Positions 42,023 to 51,887 are shown, counted from the first letter of the stretch. The stretch is 64,000 nucleotides of DNA from Mycolicibacterium fluoranthenivorans (GCF_011758805.1 NZ_JAANOW010000001.1:1922001-1986000), one strand, 5' to 3'. Program-made: numbers and translations. Notes: generated by a model not told the origin, from the sequence alone.

Positions 42023-43221
42023 AGGACGCCCTCCTCCTGTAGCGCGGTGATCTGGTCGGCCGACAGGCCGAGCAGGCCACCGAACACCTCGTCGTTGTGC
42101 TGGCCGGGGCGCGCGGAACCGGCGTTGCGCACCGAACCGGGGGACTCGGTCAGCACGGGAACCACACCGGGTCCCTTGACATTTCGCTCGATCCGCTCAT
42201 CCCAGTGGTCGGCGATCATGCCGCGGGCCTGCAACTGCGGGTCGGCGACCACTTCGGCGACGGTGTTGATCGGCCCGGAGATCACGCCGGCCTGCGACAG
42301 CGTATCGATGATCTCGGCGGGCTGCCGTTCCGCGGCCCAGTCGCCGATGATCTTGTCCAGTTCATCCTGATTGCGGCCACGGGCAACGTGATTGACGAAC
42401 CGGTCGTCGGTGGCCAGCTCGGGCCGGCCCATCGCCTCGCAGAGGCGCCGGAACACGGTGTCCTGATTGGCGGCGATCACCACCCAGCTGCCGTTGGCGC
42501 TCTGATAGATGTTCGACGGCGCGATACCCTCCAGCCGGGTACCTGACGGGCCGCGCACCACGCCGCCGACATCGTAGTCGGGGATGGTGGATTCCTGGAT
42601 GGCCAGACATGATTCGGTCAGCGCGGTGTCGACGACCTGACCGACGCCGGTGACGCTGCGCCGGTACAGCGCGGCCAGTGCCCCCTGGGCGGCGAACATC
42701 CCGGCCAGGCTGTCACCGAGGGAGAGCGCCAGCCGTGGGGGAGGGCCGCCGGGAAATCCGTTCATATGCCGCAGGCCGCTGGCGGCCTCGGCGACCGAGG
42801 CGTACCCGGCCTTGCCGGCGTCCGGCCCGGTCTGCCCGTACCCGGACACCCGCACCAGGATGATGCCCTTATTGCGTTCGCGCAGCACGTCGTAACCCAG
42901 GTTCCACTTCTCCAGGGTCCCGGGCCGGAAGTTCTCCACGATCACGTCGGAACGGTCGACCAGTTCGAGAAACAGCGCCCGGCCGGCTTCCTTTCGCAGA
43001 TCCAGGGTGACGGCCTTCTTGTTGCGGGCGTGCACAGTCCAGAAGAAGTGGTGCCCGTCCAGTTCGGCCTGTCCCCAGGTGCGCAACGGATCCGGGGCGG
43101 AGGGCAGCTCGATCTTGAGCACCTCGGCGCCCATGTCCCCGAGCAGCCGGCCCGCGAACGGGCCGGAGATCAGGGTGCCGAGTTCGAGCACTCTGATGCC
43201 ATCGAGTGCGCCGGTGGTCAT
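42019..43221 (-). CDS. CoA-transferase, CaiB/BaiF family (family III)
   Basis: 400-residue family III CoA-transferase. It starts LDGIRVLELGTLISGPFAGRLL as typical, contains RNKKAVTLDLRKEAGR and GFPGGPPPRLALSLGDSLAGM with the catalytic Asp in GDSLAG, and ends with the family's C-terminal domain. It moves CoA from a CoA thioester to a free acid, here probably to feed the adjacent lyase. It overlaps its neighbours on both sides by 4 nt. Confidence 0.91.
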   Translation of the reverse strand: MTTGALDGIRVLELGTLISGPFAGRLLGDMGAEVLKIELPSAPDPLRTWGQAELDGHHFFWTVHARNKKAVTLDLRKEAGRALFLELVDRSDVIVENFRPGTLEKWNLGYDVLRERNKGIILVRVSGYGQTGPDAGKAGYASVAEAASGLRHMNGFPGGPPPRLALSLGDSLAGMFAAQGALAALYRRSVTGVGQVVDTALTESCLAIQESTIPDYDVGGVVRGPSGTRLEGIAPSNIYQSANGSWVVIAANQDTVFRRLCEAMGRPELATDDRFVNHVARGRNQDELDKIIGDWAAERQPAEIIDTLSQAGVISGPINTVAEVVADPQLQARGMIADHWDERIERNVKGPGVVPVLTESPGSVRNAGSARPGQHNDEVFGGLLGLSADQITALQEEGVL

Positions 43222-44417
43222 GGCGTTTCCAGCGAGAATCCGTGCCGGTGCAGCCAGTCCGTGCAGATCCCCACGGCCTGGCGCAGCGTGCCGCGCTGAT
43301 CGGGTCCGGAGTAGTAGTGGTTGGCCCCGGGGATCTCGTGCATCTCCTTGTCCGGATGCCCGATCGCCTCGTACAGCCGACGGGTGTGGCTGGGGGTGCA
43401 GGCATCGTCGGCGAGGTTGCCGATCACCAGTGCGGGCACCGCGATGTCAGGGCCGGCCTTCACGGCGTCACCGTTGGCGTCGTCATAACTCCACTGTGAC
43501 AGCCAGCTGCGCAGGGTGCAGAACCGGGCGAGGCCGACCGGGCTCATGTTGACCACCTGGGGGTCGCCCAGGTAGCACTGGCCGGGGGTGCGGTCATTGG
43601 GATCGACGGTCGGATCCAGCCAGCGCGGATCGGCCATGGTGCCGTGCACGACGAACGCGAATTCGTCGTCCGCTCGGCCGGCGGCCTTGAGTTCGGCGAG
43701 CTTGTCCTTGACCCAGGCCGTGATTCGCCGGTTCCGGGCGATCTGGGCCTGGTGGTAGCGCTCCAGGAATTCCGGGGTATAGGGCGGTTGATTGGGATTG
43801 TCCGGGTTGTACAGGTCCAACTCGGGGTCCCGCTTGGACGGGTCGTTCTCGTCGAGGATGGAAGCGTCCATCCATTCGGTCATGGTGCCGTGGCGGCTGA
43901 TGTGGGCGGCCAGCAGCATGATGCCATCGGCCGGGATGAGACCCAGCTTGGTCAGGTCGGGGCCGTCGCCGGACGGGCTGGCGGTGACGGTCGGGTGCTG
44001 GGCCTGCTGTTGGTAGAACACCGACAGTGAGCCGCCGCCGCTCCAGCCGGCGAGCACCACCTTGGAGTAGCCGAGCCGGTTCTTGGCGTCTTTGATGCAC
44101 TCGCCGAGGTCTTCGACCACCTTCTCCATCAGCAGCGCGGAGTCGGTGCCGCGGAACCGGCTGTTGCAGTAGATGACATGGTGGCCGGCGCGGGCCAGTG
44201 CGTTGATCATCGGCAGGTAGGCGCCCCCGCCGATCGGGTGCATGAACACCAGCACGGTGTCACTCTGTTTGGTCTTGGGCTTGAGCAGATAGCTCTCCAG
44301 CACCACCAGTTCGGCCACGCCGCCGTAGACGTCGCGGACCGATGAGGTGTTCTGGTACGCGACCAGATAGGGGATGCGCTCGTACTCGTACTTCACGGGT
44401 GTTTCCACGGTGGTCAC
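43218..44417 (-). CDS. Alpha/beta hydrolase
   Basis: 399-residue serine hydrolase: HPIGGGAYLPMINAL (oxyanion region), nucleophile elbow LAGWSGGGSLSVFYQ, acid in NLADDACTPS and His in IPGANHYYSGPDQR. The long insert between residues about 170 and 270 (DLYNPDNPNQPPYTPEFLER) is a lid-like segment. Its stop overlaps the CoA-transferase start by 4 nt and its start overlaps the stop of the dioxygenase, so it may hydrolyse a product of ring cleavage. Substrate unknown. Confidence 0.87.
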   Translation of the reverse strand: MTTVETPVKYEYERIPYLVAYQNTSSVRDVYGGVAELVVLESYLLKPKTKQSDTVLVFMHPIGGGAYLPMINALARAGHHVIYCNSRFRGTDSALLMEKVVEDLGECIKDAKNRLGYSKVVLAGWSGGGSLSVFYQQQAQHPTVTASPSGDGPDLTKLGLIPADGIMLLAAHISRHGTMTEWMDASILDENDPSKRDPELDLYNPDNPNQPPYTPEFLERYHQAQIARNRRITAWVKDKLAELKAAGRADDEFAFVVHGTMADPRWLDPTVDPNDRTPGQCYLGDPQVVNMSPVGLARFCTLRSWLSQWSYDDANGDAVKAGPDIAVPALVIGNLADDACTPSHTRRLYEAIGHPDKEMHEIPGANHYYSGPDQRGTLRQAVGICTDWLHRHGFSLETP

Positions 44418-45520
44418 TAGTGCTGCCCCAGATCGTTGGCGAGGATTTCGGCGGAGGGTGTGAGCCGGCGGCGGGTGTCGATGGCGATCACCGACCAGTC
44501 GACCCGGTCGTAATCGTCGAACCTGCGCCGGGCCCGTTCCCGCGCCTTCTCGGGTGCGCCGTGGTGAACGCCTTGCGGCGCATGGGAAACCAGACCGGGT
44601 GGCATCGGGATGCCGTACAGCGAGCCGGAGTGGAAGAACGCGATCTCGTCATAGTCGACGTTGCGGTGATACCACGGTGTGCGCTCGGTGCCGGGCACGC
44701 TCTCGGCCGGCTTGGGCAGGAAGTTCATCACGTACACCCCGGTGGCCTGCATGAACAGATGCACCGTCGGCGGCAGGTGCACGCTCTCGGAGGTGATGAC
44801 GGTGTAGTCCTCGATATTGAAGGTGAACGGGAAGTTGTCTCCGCGCCATCCCTCGACGTCCAGCGGATTGTGCTGGTAGAAAAGCGAAGTCGGCCCACCT
44901 GCGTGGATCAGCCGCACCTCGTATTCTCCGTCGGCCGCTGGCCCCACGCCATCGTCGATCGGTGCCGGTTCGGGGACGGTCACCTGCGCCGGGTCGAACG
45001 GGAAGTGCCGGCCCAGGATGCCGGCCGGCGGCACCCGGAAGTCGTCGGTGGCCTGGATCATCAGCCAGGTCGATTCTTCGTCGGGCACCTGCCGGAACGT
45101 GCACGCCTTCGGGATGTACACCCAGTCGCCTTCGCGGTACCGCAGCGGGCCGAACTCGGTCTCCAGCAGGCCGGCGCCCTTGTGGACGAACACCAGAAGG
45201 TCACCGTCGACATACCGGACGAAGAACGGCATCTCCTCGCTGCGCCGGCTCAGCAGCACCAGGCAGTCATCATTGGAGTACATCAGCAGCGGCCCGCCGT
45301 GAGCGTCGGTGGCGTCGCTGGGCTTGAGTTCGGATGACAACACATCGGTGGGCCGCAGAGGACCGACGGTGCGGTAGGCCGTGGGGTCGTGGCGCCGGTA
45401 CATGTTCGCGGTGCGACCGACGAACCCACCGCGACCGAGTTCGTCGTCTTTGAGGCCGTCCAGGTCGGCGTGCACACGCTTGGGCGTCTTGCCCTTGCGT
45501 AGGTGGACGAAGGATTCCAT
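44417..45520 (-). CDS. Homogentisate 1,2-dioxygenase family protein
   Basis: 367-residue cupin-type Fe(II) ring-cleavage dioxygenase, the length of the shorter bacterial members. Probable iron ligands are His285 (WYHRNVDYDE), Glu292 and His319 or His320 (HAPQGVHHG). Conserved-looking stretches are GDWVYIPKACTFR and NPLDVEGWRGDNFPF. Homogentisate is the type substrate, but no maleylacetoacetate isomerase or fumarylacetoacetase is seen nearby, so a different gentisate-like or homogentisate-like ring may be used. The start at 45520 has GAGGAGCGAG upstream on the minus strand. First gene of the run that continues to 36651. Confidence 0.84.
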   Translation of the reverse strand: MESFVHLRKGKTPKRVHADLDGLKDDELGRGGFVGRTANMYRRHDPTAYRTVGPLRPTDVLSSELKPSDATDAHGGPLLMYSNDDCLVLLSRRSEEMPFFVRYVDGDLLVFVHKGAGLLETEFGPLRYREGDWVYIPKACTFRQVPDEESTWLMIQATDDFRVPPAGILGRHFPFDPAQVTVPEPAPIDDGVGPAADGEYEVRLIHAGGPTSLFYQHNPLDVEGWRGDNFPFTFNIEDYTVITSESVHLPPTVHLFMQATGVYVMNFLPKPAESVPGTERTPWYHRNVDYDEIAFFHSGSLYGIPMPPGLVSHAPQGVHHGAPEKARERARRRFDDYDRVDWSVIAIDTRRRLTPSAEILANDLGQH

Positions 45521-45553
45521 CTCGCTCCTCGATGATCGGGCGATGCAAAACTG

Positions 45554-45564
45554 AAAGTGACTTT
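45554..45564. promoter_or_regulatory. Short palindrome upstream of the dioxygenase gene
   Basis: AAAGT-G-ACTTT is a perfect short inverted repeat 33 nt before the dioxygenase start, within the most A/T-rich part of the 153-nt gap at 45521-45673. The T-rich segment continues with TACTTTTTG. Could be a promoter or operator; nothing else recognisable is in the gap. Confidence 0.3.
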
Positions 45565-45673
45565 ACTTTTTGTTTCGCGAAGAGGCAAGGGTGCTCGGGC
45601 GTCGGCTTTGCGCTTAGAACCGGACCGTCAGGGAGCCGGCACACCCTTCGTCGGGGAACCTCGGGCCGGAGCG

Positions 45674-46114
45674 CTAACGTCCTGCCGCGCGGGCCAGTTC
45701 GATCGCCTCGGCCCGCAGTTGCAGCGGTTTTCCCTCGCCGAGGGTGCCCACGTGTTCGCCGCGTTCGTTGAGGGTGAAGCTCGCGATGGGTTGCACGATG
45801 ATATCGATCCAGGCCTTCCGGGCATGGGGCACATGCCAATTCCACATCGGTGAGGACACCACCAGCCGGTCGAAGCCGCGTACCCGTTCGATCTCGTCGA
45901 GCACCCGCTGCCACGCACTCTGCTGATCATCGGTGATCGGATCACCGAACAACTGCGCGAACTTGGCCAGGGCGGCGTCCCGGCCGAAGCGCAGTACATC
46001 ATCGCCCCACACCGAGAAGCGTTCGTATTCCTGGCCTTCCAGATAGGCCAGCGCCAGCTGAGACGACAGCGCGTCGTCACCCTTGGGACTGGCCTCGATC
46101 CACAGCGTCGCCAT
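45674..46114 (-). CDS. Short FMN-dependent NADH-azoreductase/quinone reductase-like protein
   Basis: 146 residues. Flavodoxin-like fold of the AzoR/NQO family: starts TLWIEASPKGDDALSSQLA and has the FMN-site stretch VVSSPMWNWHVPHARKAWID, followed by ASFTLNERGEHVGTLGEGKP. AzoR is about 200 residues, so this protein lacks roughly the last 50, ending instead ELARAAGR. It may be an unusual short form or be degenerate. It overlaps the acyl-CoA dehydrogenase-like gene by 1 nt upstream (TGATG), a sign of one transcript; a flavin reductase partner for that enzyme is possible. Confidence 0.76.
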   Translation of the reverse strand: MATLWIEASPKGDDALSSQLALAYLEGQEYERFSVWGDDVLRFGRDAALAKFAQLFGDPITDDQQSAWQRVLDEIERVRGFDRLVVSSPMWNWHVPHARKAWIDIIVQPIASFTLNERGEHVGTLGEGKPLQLRAEAIELARAAGR

Positions 46115-47271
46115 CAGATCATCGAGGTACGGGGGATCTTCAAGCCCAGGCTGAGCGCCCCGGCCAGCTCGCGGCTGGTGTCGTAGTCGAACACCACGTG
46201 CCCGGCCAGCACGTCGACATCCCGTTTGAACCGTTGCAGCGGGTTGGACAGGAAGTGGATGCTCGCCCCACCTGCGCCCAGCAGTTCCGCGATGACGGCC
46301 CGTGATTCGGTGACGATATGCGCTGCGGCCAGCCGGGCCTGTGCGCGGACGGGTCTCTCGACGGCATCGCCGGCCTCGACGATGGACTCGATCTCACCGA
46401 CGGTGTCGGCGAGCAGCCCACGCAAGGCGCGTAGCCGGACGTGTGCCCCCGCCAGGTGTGCCTGGGCGATCGGCTTGTCCTTCTGCATCACGCCCTCATA
46501 CGGCAGCACCCGTTCGGCGAGTCGTTCCGCGTAGATCTCGGTGACCCGCTCGGCGCCGCCCAGTGCGGGCATCGACGCCAGCAGCGCCAGGGCGGGCACC
46601 ATCGGCCAGCGGTAGGTGGCCGCGTCGTGCAACCCGGCTCCCGGCGCGGTGCCGGCATAGATGTCGGTCACCTTCACCAGGCGATGCTCCGGCACGAAGG
46701 TGTCGGTGACGATCGCGTCGTTGGACCCGGTGGCCCGCATGCCATCGGTGTGCCAGACGTCCTCGACGGTGACCTCGCTCATCGGCAGCAGCGCCAGCGC
46801 CGGATAGGCAGCGTCATCCGGCCCGCAGAGCGCGGCGACGATGATCCAGTTGCCGTGCATCACGCCGGTCGACCAGGACCACCGGCCGGTCAGCCGGATC
46901 CCCCCGTCGACGGCCACGCCGCGGCCCGTCGGGGCCAGGGGAGCGGGCGCCAGGAACGGCCTGCTGCCGAAGGCCTCCTCCTGGGCCTGCTCGCCGAACA
47001 GCGCCAGCATCCAGTTGTGCAGGGCGAAGAAGCCGATGGTCCACGCGCTCGAGGTGCAGCCATGGGCCAGCCGCCGGACCGGATCAAGGAGGGCGGGAAA
47101 CGGGGCCTGGGCTCCTCCGTACCGTGCCGGCACCAGGAGATCGGTGAAACCCGAGGCCAGCAGGTCTTCGACGGTGGCGTCGGGCAGTCGGCGCAAGGCT
47201 TCGGCTTCGTCGGCGCGGGCGGCGAGCGCGGTGACGAACTCGCCGGTGATCTCGGGCTGCGTGGTCAGCAT
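46114..47271 (-). CDS. Acyl-CoA dehydrogenase-fold flavoprotein (possible group D monooxygenase)
   Basis: 385-residue protein with the acyl-CoA dehydrogenase fold. N-terminus EAEALRRLPDATVEDLLASGF, then HGCTSSAWTIGFFALHNWML, GRWSWSTGVMHGNWIIVAAL, and C-terminal ELLGAGGASIHFLSNPLQRFKRDV. The IHFLSNPLQRFKRDV stretch and the lack of an obvious dehydrogenase base recall HsaA/HpaB-type flavin-dependent hydroxylases more than true dehydrogenases. A short azoreductase-like protein encoded next to it could supply reduced FMN. A palindromic operator lies 12 nt upstream of the start. Confidence 0.83.
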   Translation of the reverse strand: MLTTQPEITGEFVTALAARADEAEALRRLPDATVEDLLASGFTDLLVPARYGGAQAPFPALLDPVRRLAHGCTSSAWTIGFFALHNWMLALFGEQAQEEAFGSRPFLAPAPLAPTGRGVAVDGGIRLTGRWSWSTGVMHGNWIIVAALCGPDDAAYPALALLPMSEVTVEDVWHTDGMRATGSNDAIVTDTFVPEHRLVKVTDIYAGTAPGAGLHDAATYRWPMVPALALLASMPALGGAERVTEIYAERLAERVLPYEGVMQKDKPIAQAHLAGAHVRLRALRGLLADTVGEIESIVEAGDAVERPVRAQARLAAAHIVTESRAVIAELLGAGGASIHFLSNPLQRFKRDVDVLAGHVVFDYDTSRELAGALSLGLKIPRTSMI

Positions 47272-47283
47272 GGCCAGAACGTA

Positions 47284-47301
47284 CCATACCTTTTAGTATG
47301 G
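47284..47301. promoter_or_regulatory. Palindromic operator before the acyl-CoA dehydrogenase-like gene
   Basis: CCATAC-CTTTTA-GTATGG is a perfect 6-bp inverted repeat with 6-nt spacer, in the 44-nt gap between the TetR gene stop and the enzyme start. It is the likely target of the TetR protein encoded just upstream; TAGTATGG and ACCATACC are near-mirror half-sites. Confidence 0.6.
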
Positions 47302-47315
47302 AATCGATGGGTGCG

Positions 47316-47882
47316 TCAGGTGGCCAGCATGAGATCCAGAAATCGTTCGCTGCGGGCGGCCTGGCGCGGATGGGGGACGGGCCCCGACAGATGCAGTAGG
47401 CCGATCCCCACGGCAAACGTCGCGTCGGCCCGCAACTCGGCCTCGTCGGGGGCGAAGCCGGAGTCGAGAAACGCGGTGCGCACAGCCGCCCACACCCGGC
47501 GGTCGGCGGCGCGCACACTCTCTGCCACCTCGTCATCGGTGCGGGCCCATTCGCGCATGGCGCGCTCCAAGGTCCAATGTCCAGGGGTGATGAGCGAGGC
47601 CATCATGTGCCGCAATCGGTCGCGGGGTGGCAACGATCCGATCTCTTCTATCGAGCGGCGATCCCGGTCGCGGAGCTCACCCCAACCCTGCACAAGCGCT
47701 GTGCGGTAGCTGGGCATGCCGTCGAAGTGCCAGTAGAAGCTGCCTTTGGTCACCTCGAGGTGGCGGCACAAACGATCGATTTTCAGGGCTTTTATCCCTT
47801 CGGCGGCGAGGATCGTATAGCCGGCTTGCAGCCAGTCATCGACTGATAGACGATTGCTCGAAGAGGTCCGTTCACCCGCCAT
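47316..47882 (-). CDS. TetR family transcriptional regulator
   Basis: 188 residues. The helix-turn-helix segment is LKIDRLCRHLEVTKGSFYWHF at residues about 33-53. ATG 47882 (MAGERTSSSN) is preferred; the frame extends upstream to 47963 but with a basic, low-complexity N-terminus. It lies in the same direction as and 44 nt before the acyl-CoA dehydrogenase-like gene, with a palindrome in between, and divergent to the antigen 85 gene 231 nt away. Confidence 0.87.
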   Translation of the reverse strand: MAGERTSSSNRLSVDDWLQAGYTILAAEGIKALKIDRLCRHLEVTKGSFYWHFDGMPSYRTALVQGWGELRDRDRRSIEEIGSLPPRDRLRHMMASLITPGHWTLERAMREWARTDDEVAESVRAADRRVWAAVRTAFLDSGFAPDEAELRADATFAVGIGLLHLSGPVPHPRQAARSERFLDLMLAT

Positions 47883-49082
<1,200 letters not shown>

Positions 49083-49108
49083 TCTGCGCCATAGATCTGC
49101 GAGATAGA

Positions 49109-49152
49109 AGAGATCCCCCGGGGCCTGAAAAGGTCCCGGGGGATCTCTTTTA
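49109..49152. terminator. Strong intrinsic terminator after antigen 85
   Basis: Stem arms at 49109-49126 (AGAGATCCCCCGGGGCCT) and 49131-49148 pair over 18 bp with one G-U wobble and a GAAA tetraloop, followed by TTTT. It lies 27 nt after the antigen 85 stop and ends on the stop codon of the convergent FAD gene, so it may serve both strands. Confidence 0.92.
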
Positions 49153-50544
49153 TGCGTTCTCGCCCGCGGAAGCCGCTACCGGCTGGAGGGCCGCGGTGGG
49201 CGCGGGGCGCCGCAGATTCACCCGGGCGACGCGGGCCGCGAAGTCGGGCCGGAGCAGCTGGATCGGGGAGTCCATCATGCCCGTGACGCGCAACAGCTGG
49301 ACCGCGATATCGACGTCGGTCTCGGCCGCCCTCATCACCCAGTCGAGGTAGGCGTTGGACAGCCGCATCGACAGCGGGCGCGGACCGGCCACCTCGGGCA
49401 GGGAGAGATCCGAGCCCACCGCGGTCTGCCATGCCACCCGGAGCCGGCGGGCGCTGGCCTGGAAGAAGCGCCGAGACACGTCGCGATCGCCCCGGCGCAG
49501 GCACTCCCGCAAGATGGTGGACTCGATGGCGGCCATCGTCATACCTTGCCCGTACACCGGATTGAAGCTGCAGATCGCGTCACCGAATACCAACAGCCCC
49601 TGCGGAAAGCGCTTCATCTTGTCGTAGCGCCGCCACCGATTCGAGGGCACGCGGTAGTGCTCGACCTCGCCGAGCGGGGTGGCCGCGCGGACCGCTGCGA
49701 CGGCGTGCGGCGGCGCGAATCCCGCGCCGAAGGTGAGCATCTCGGCTCGGTTCGCGGGTGCGTCCTGGCCGCACATGGATCCCACCGTCATCATCCAGGT
49801 GTCGTTCTCATGGCCGACGATCGTCCACGCCCTCGGCCGGCCCGGCGCCGGGAAATAGCCGATCATCTGCTCGGGCAGGGCGCCGGCCGGTATCTGCAGC
49901 AATTGGCTGGCATAGGCGAGTTTGACGACGAGCTCGTCCGTGGGTGGGCTGCTGTAGCCCATCTCGCGCAGGAACGTCGGCGTCCGGGAGCCGCGACCGG
50001 TCGCATCGACGACGAGGTCGGCTTCCGTCACCCGGGGATCCTCGCCGCCGTGGCTGACGATTGTCGCGCCGGTGACACGACCGGCGTCCGGGCAGCAGGT
50101 CAGCCCGACCACATCGTGGCCGTCGAGGACCGTCACCGTGTCGATCGCGCGGACCCGCCGGCGGACATTGCGTTCGAGCAGAGGCCGGCTCGGAAAGTAC
50201 AGTCGGGCGGCGTCCGGCGATTCGGCATCGGTGTGGTGGGCCAGGACGTGGCCGGCAATCGCCACCTGCATGCGCGTCATCTCGGTGGACAGGGTGGCGG
50301 CACCGTCGCGGACCAGTTCGTCACCGAACCCGGGGAACAGTTCTTCGAGTATCTGCGCGCCTCGGGCCAGCAGGACGTGCCCGTGCCGGCCTTGGGGCAC
50401 GCCGCGGCGGGGGACGGGCTCGTCGTTCAGCTCATCGCGTTCGACGATCGTGACGCGGTGATAGCGCTCGGACAGCACCCGCGCCGCCAGTAGCCCTCCC
50501 ATGCTCGCGCCCAACACCACCGCGTGCTCACCGAGAACAGCCAT
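49150..50544 (-). CDS. FAD-dependent oxidoreductase (p-hydroxybenzoate hydroxylase-like fold)
   Basis: 464 residues. N-terminal FAD site AVVLGASMGGLLAARVL, with VERDELNDEPVPRRGVPQG following; the DATGRGSR segment (VVDATGRGSRTPTFL) and the second FAD motif LLVFGDAICSFNPVYGQGM are characteristic of the hydroxylase/halogenase/geranylgeranyl reductase clan. Substrate not deducible. Start 50544 (MAVLGEHA) is used; the upstream frame to 50607 has no support. It converges on the antigen 85 gene at a shared terminator and lies 114 nt after fadE23, with a hairpin between. Confidence 0.84.
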   Translation of the reverse strand: MAVLGEHAVVLGASMGGLLAARVLSERYHRVTIVERDELNDEPVPRRGVPQGRHGHVLLARGAQILEELFPGFGDELVRDGAATLSTEMTRMQVAIAGHVLAHHTDAESPDAARLYFPSRPLLERNVRRRVRAIDTVTVLDGHDVVGLTCCPDAGRVTGATIVSHGGEDPRVTEADLVVDATGRGSRTPTFLREMGYSSPPTDELVVKLAYASQLLQIPAGALPEQMIGYFPAPGRPRAWTIVGHENDTWMMTVGSMCGQDAPANRAEMLTFGAGFAPPHAVAAVRAATPLGEVEHYRVPSNRWRRYDKMKRFPQGLLVFGDAICSFNPVYGQGMTMAAIESTILRECLRRGDRDVSRRFFQASARRLRVAWQTAVGSDLSLPEVAGPRPLSMRLSNAYLDWVMRAAETDVDIAVQLLRVTGMMDSPIQLLRPDFAARVARVNLRRPAPTAALQPVAASAGENA

Positions 50545-50612
50545 TCTTGGAGTGTCGGCGCGCTGGTCGGCGCGACGTAGGGTAATTCGGTACTCGAATC
50601 GGCACACGCCGA

Positions 50613-50644
50613 CGGCGCCCGCACGAAATTCCGTACGGGCGCCG
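50613..50644. terminator. Hairpin after fadE23
   Basis: CGGCGCCCG (50613-50621) and CGGGCGCCG (50636-50644) form a perfect 9-bp stem with a 14-nt loop, in the 114-nt space between the fadE23 stop and the FAD oxidoreductase start. No U-tract. Likely separates the two transcription units. Confidence 0.5.
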
Positions 50645-50658
50645 CCAACGTCGTGAAA

Positions 50659-51867
50659 TTACTTCAGCTGGGCTGAGGACAGCCCCAGCAGCCGTCGTGC
50701 GACGACCAGCTGCTGAATCTGCTGCGTGCCCTCGAAGATGTCCAGGATCTTCGAATCCCGCGCCCACTTCTCCAGGAGTGCCTCTTCGGAATAGCCTGCG
50801 GTGCCGGCCATCTCGACGGTCTTGAGGGTGATGTCGGTACCCACCCGGGCGGCCTTGGCCTTACCCATCGAGGCTTCCTTGGAGTTCGGGATCTTGTTGT
50901 CGGCCTGCCATGCCGAGCGCACCGTCAGCAGGTAGCCGGCTTCCCAGTCAGCCTCCATCCGCAGGAATTCCGCGGCGGCGGCGCTCTGCGCGTGTGCGGG
51001 CTTGTCGTAGGAGATCTCGATCCCGGCGTCGGTGAGGATGGTGCGCAGTTCCTCCAGCGCCGCCCGGGCGACGCCGACAGCCATCGCGGCCACGATGGGC
51101 CGGGTGTTGTCGAAGGTCTCCATGACCCCGCCGAAGCCCTTGTCCACCTTGACTTCCGGATCGCCAAGGAGGTTCTCCTTCGGGATGCGGGCGTTGTCGA
51201 AGCGGATCACGGCGGTGTCGGAGGCCTTGATGCCGAGTTTGTGCTCGAGGCGTTCGACGATCACGCCGGGATGTTCGCGTGGCACCACGAACGACTTGAT
51301 GGCGGCCCGGCCCAGTGACTTGTCCACGGTCGCCCACACCACGATGTGGGTGGCCCGGGAGCCCGCCGTCACGAAGATCTTCTCGCCGTTGATGACGTAC
51401 TCATCGCCGTCGAGCGTGGCCGTCGTCGACACGGCCGCCGAGTCGGAACCGAAGCTCGGCTCGGTGATGGCCATGGCGGCCCACACCTTGCCGAAACGCT
51501 CCAGCTGCTCCTTGGTGGCCACGCTGGAGATGGCGGCGTTGCCGAGGCCCTGATAGGGCACCGTCAGCAGCAGGGCGACATCGCCCCAGCTGACCTCCAG
51601 CGCATTCAACAGGGCAGACATGTTGGCGCCGTTGACGTTCTTCTCGGAGCCCTCGCCGGCGGTGAACGCGTCGGCGCCGGCCAGGGAGAGGGTCTTGGCC
51701 TCCGAGATCCCCTCGAACAGGCTGGCCAGGGTGTCCAGCTCGACCGGGTAGGCGTGCTCGGCCTTGTCGTATTTGCGGGAGATCGGCCGCAACATCTCGG
51801 CTGCACCCTGGTGGCCCTTCTCGAGGACCGCTTGTAACTTCTTCGGGAGTTCCAGATTGATTGCCAT
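50659..51867 (-). CDS. fadE23: Acyl-CoA dehydrogenase FadE23
   Basis: 402-residue acyl-CoA dehydrogenase, almost the length of M. tuberculosis FadE23 (Rv3140), and in the same order after a fadE24-like gene. Landmarks: MAITEPSFGSDSAAVSTTAT, YVINGEKIFVTAGSRATHIV, ATVDKSLGRAAIKSFVVPRE and the C-terminal GTAGYSEEALLEKWARDSKI, DIFEGTQQIQQLVVARRLLG. It probably forms a heteromeric enzyme with FadE24, as paired mycobacterial FadE proteins do. It starts 20 nt after the fadE24 stop and shares its promoter. Confidence 0.88.
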   Translation of the reverse strand: MAINLELPKKLQAVLEKGHQGAAEMLRPISRKYDKAEHAYPVELDTLASLFEGISEAKTLSLAGADAFTAGEGSEKNVNGANMSALLNALEVSWGDVALLLTVPYQGLGNAAISSVATKEQLERFGKVWAAMAITEPSFGSDSAAVSTTATLDGDEYVINGEKIFVTAGSRATHIVVWATVDKSLGRAAIKSFVVPREHPGVIVERLEHKLGIKASDTAVIRFDNARIPKENLLGDPEVKVDKGFGGVMETFDNTRPIVAAMAVGVARAALEELRTILTDAGIEISYDKPAHAQSAAAAEFLRMEADWEAGYLLTVRSAWQADNKIPNSKEASMGKAKAARVGTDITLKTVEMAGTAGYSEEALLEKWARDSKILDIFEGTQQIQQLVVARRLLGLSSAQLK

Positions 51868-51887
51868 GCAAGCCTCCTGAGCTTGTC

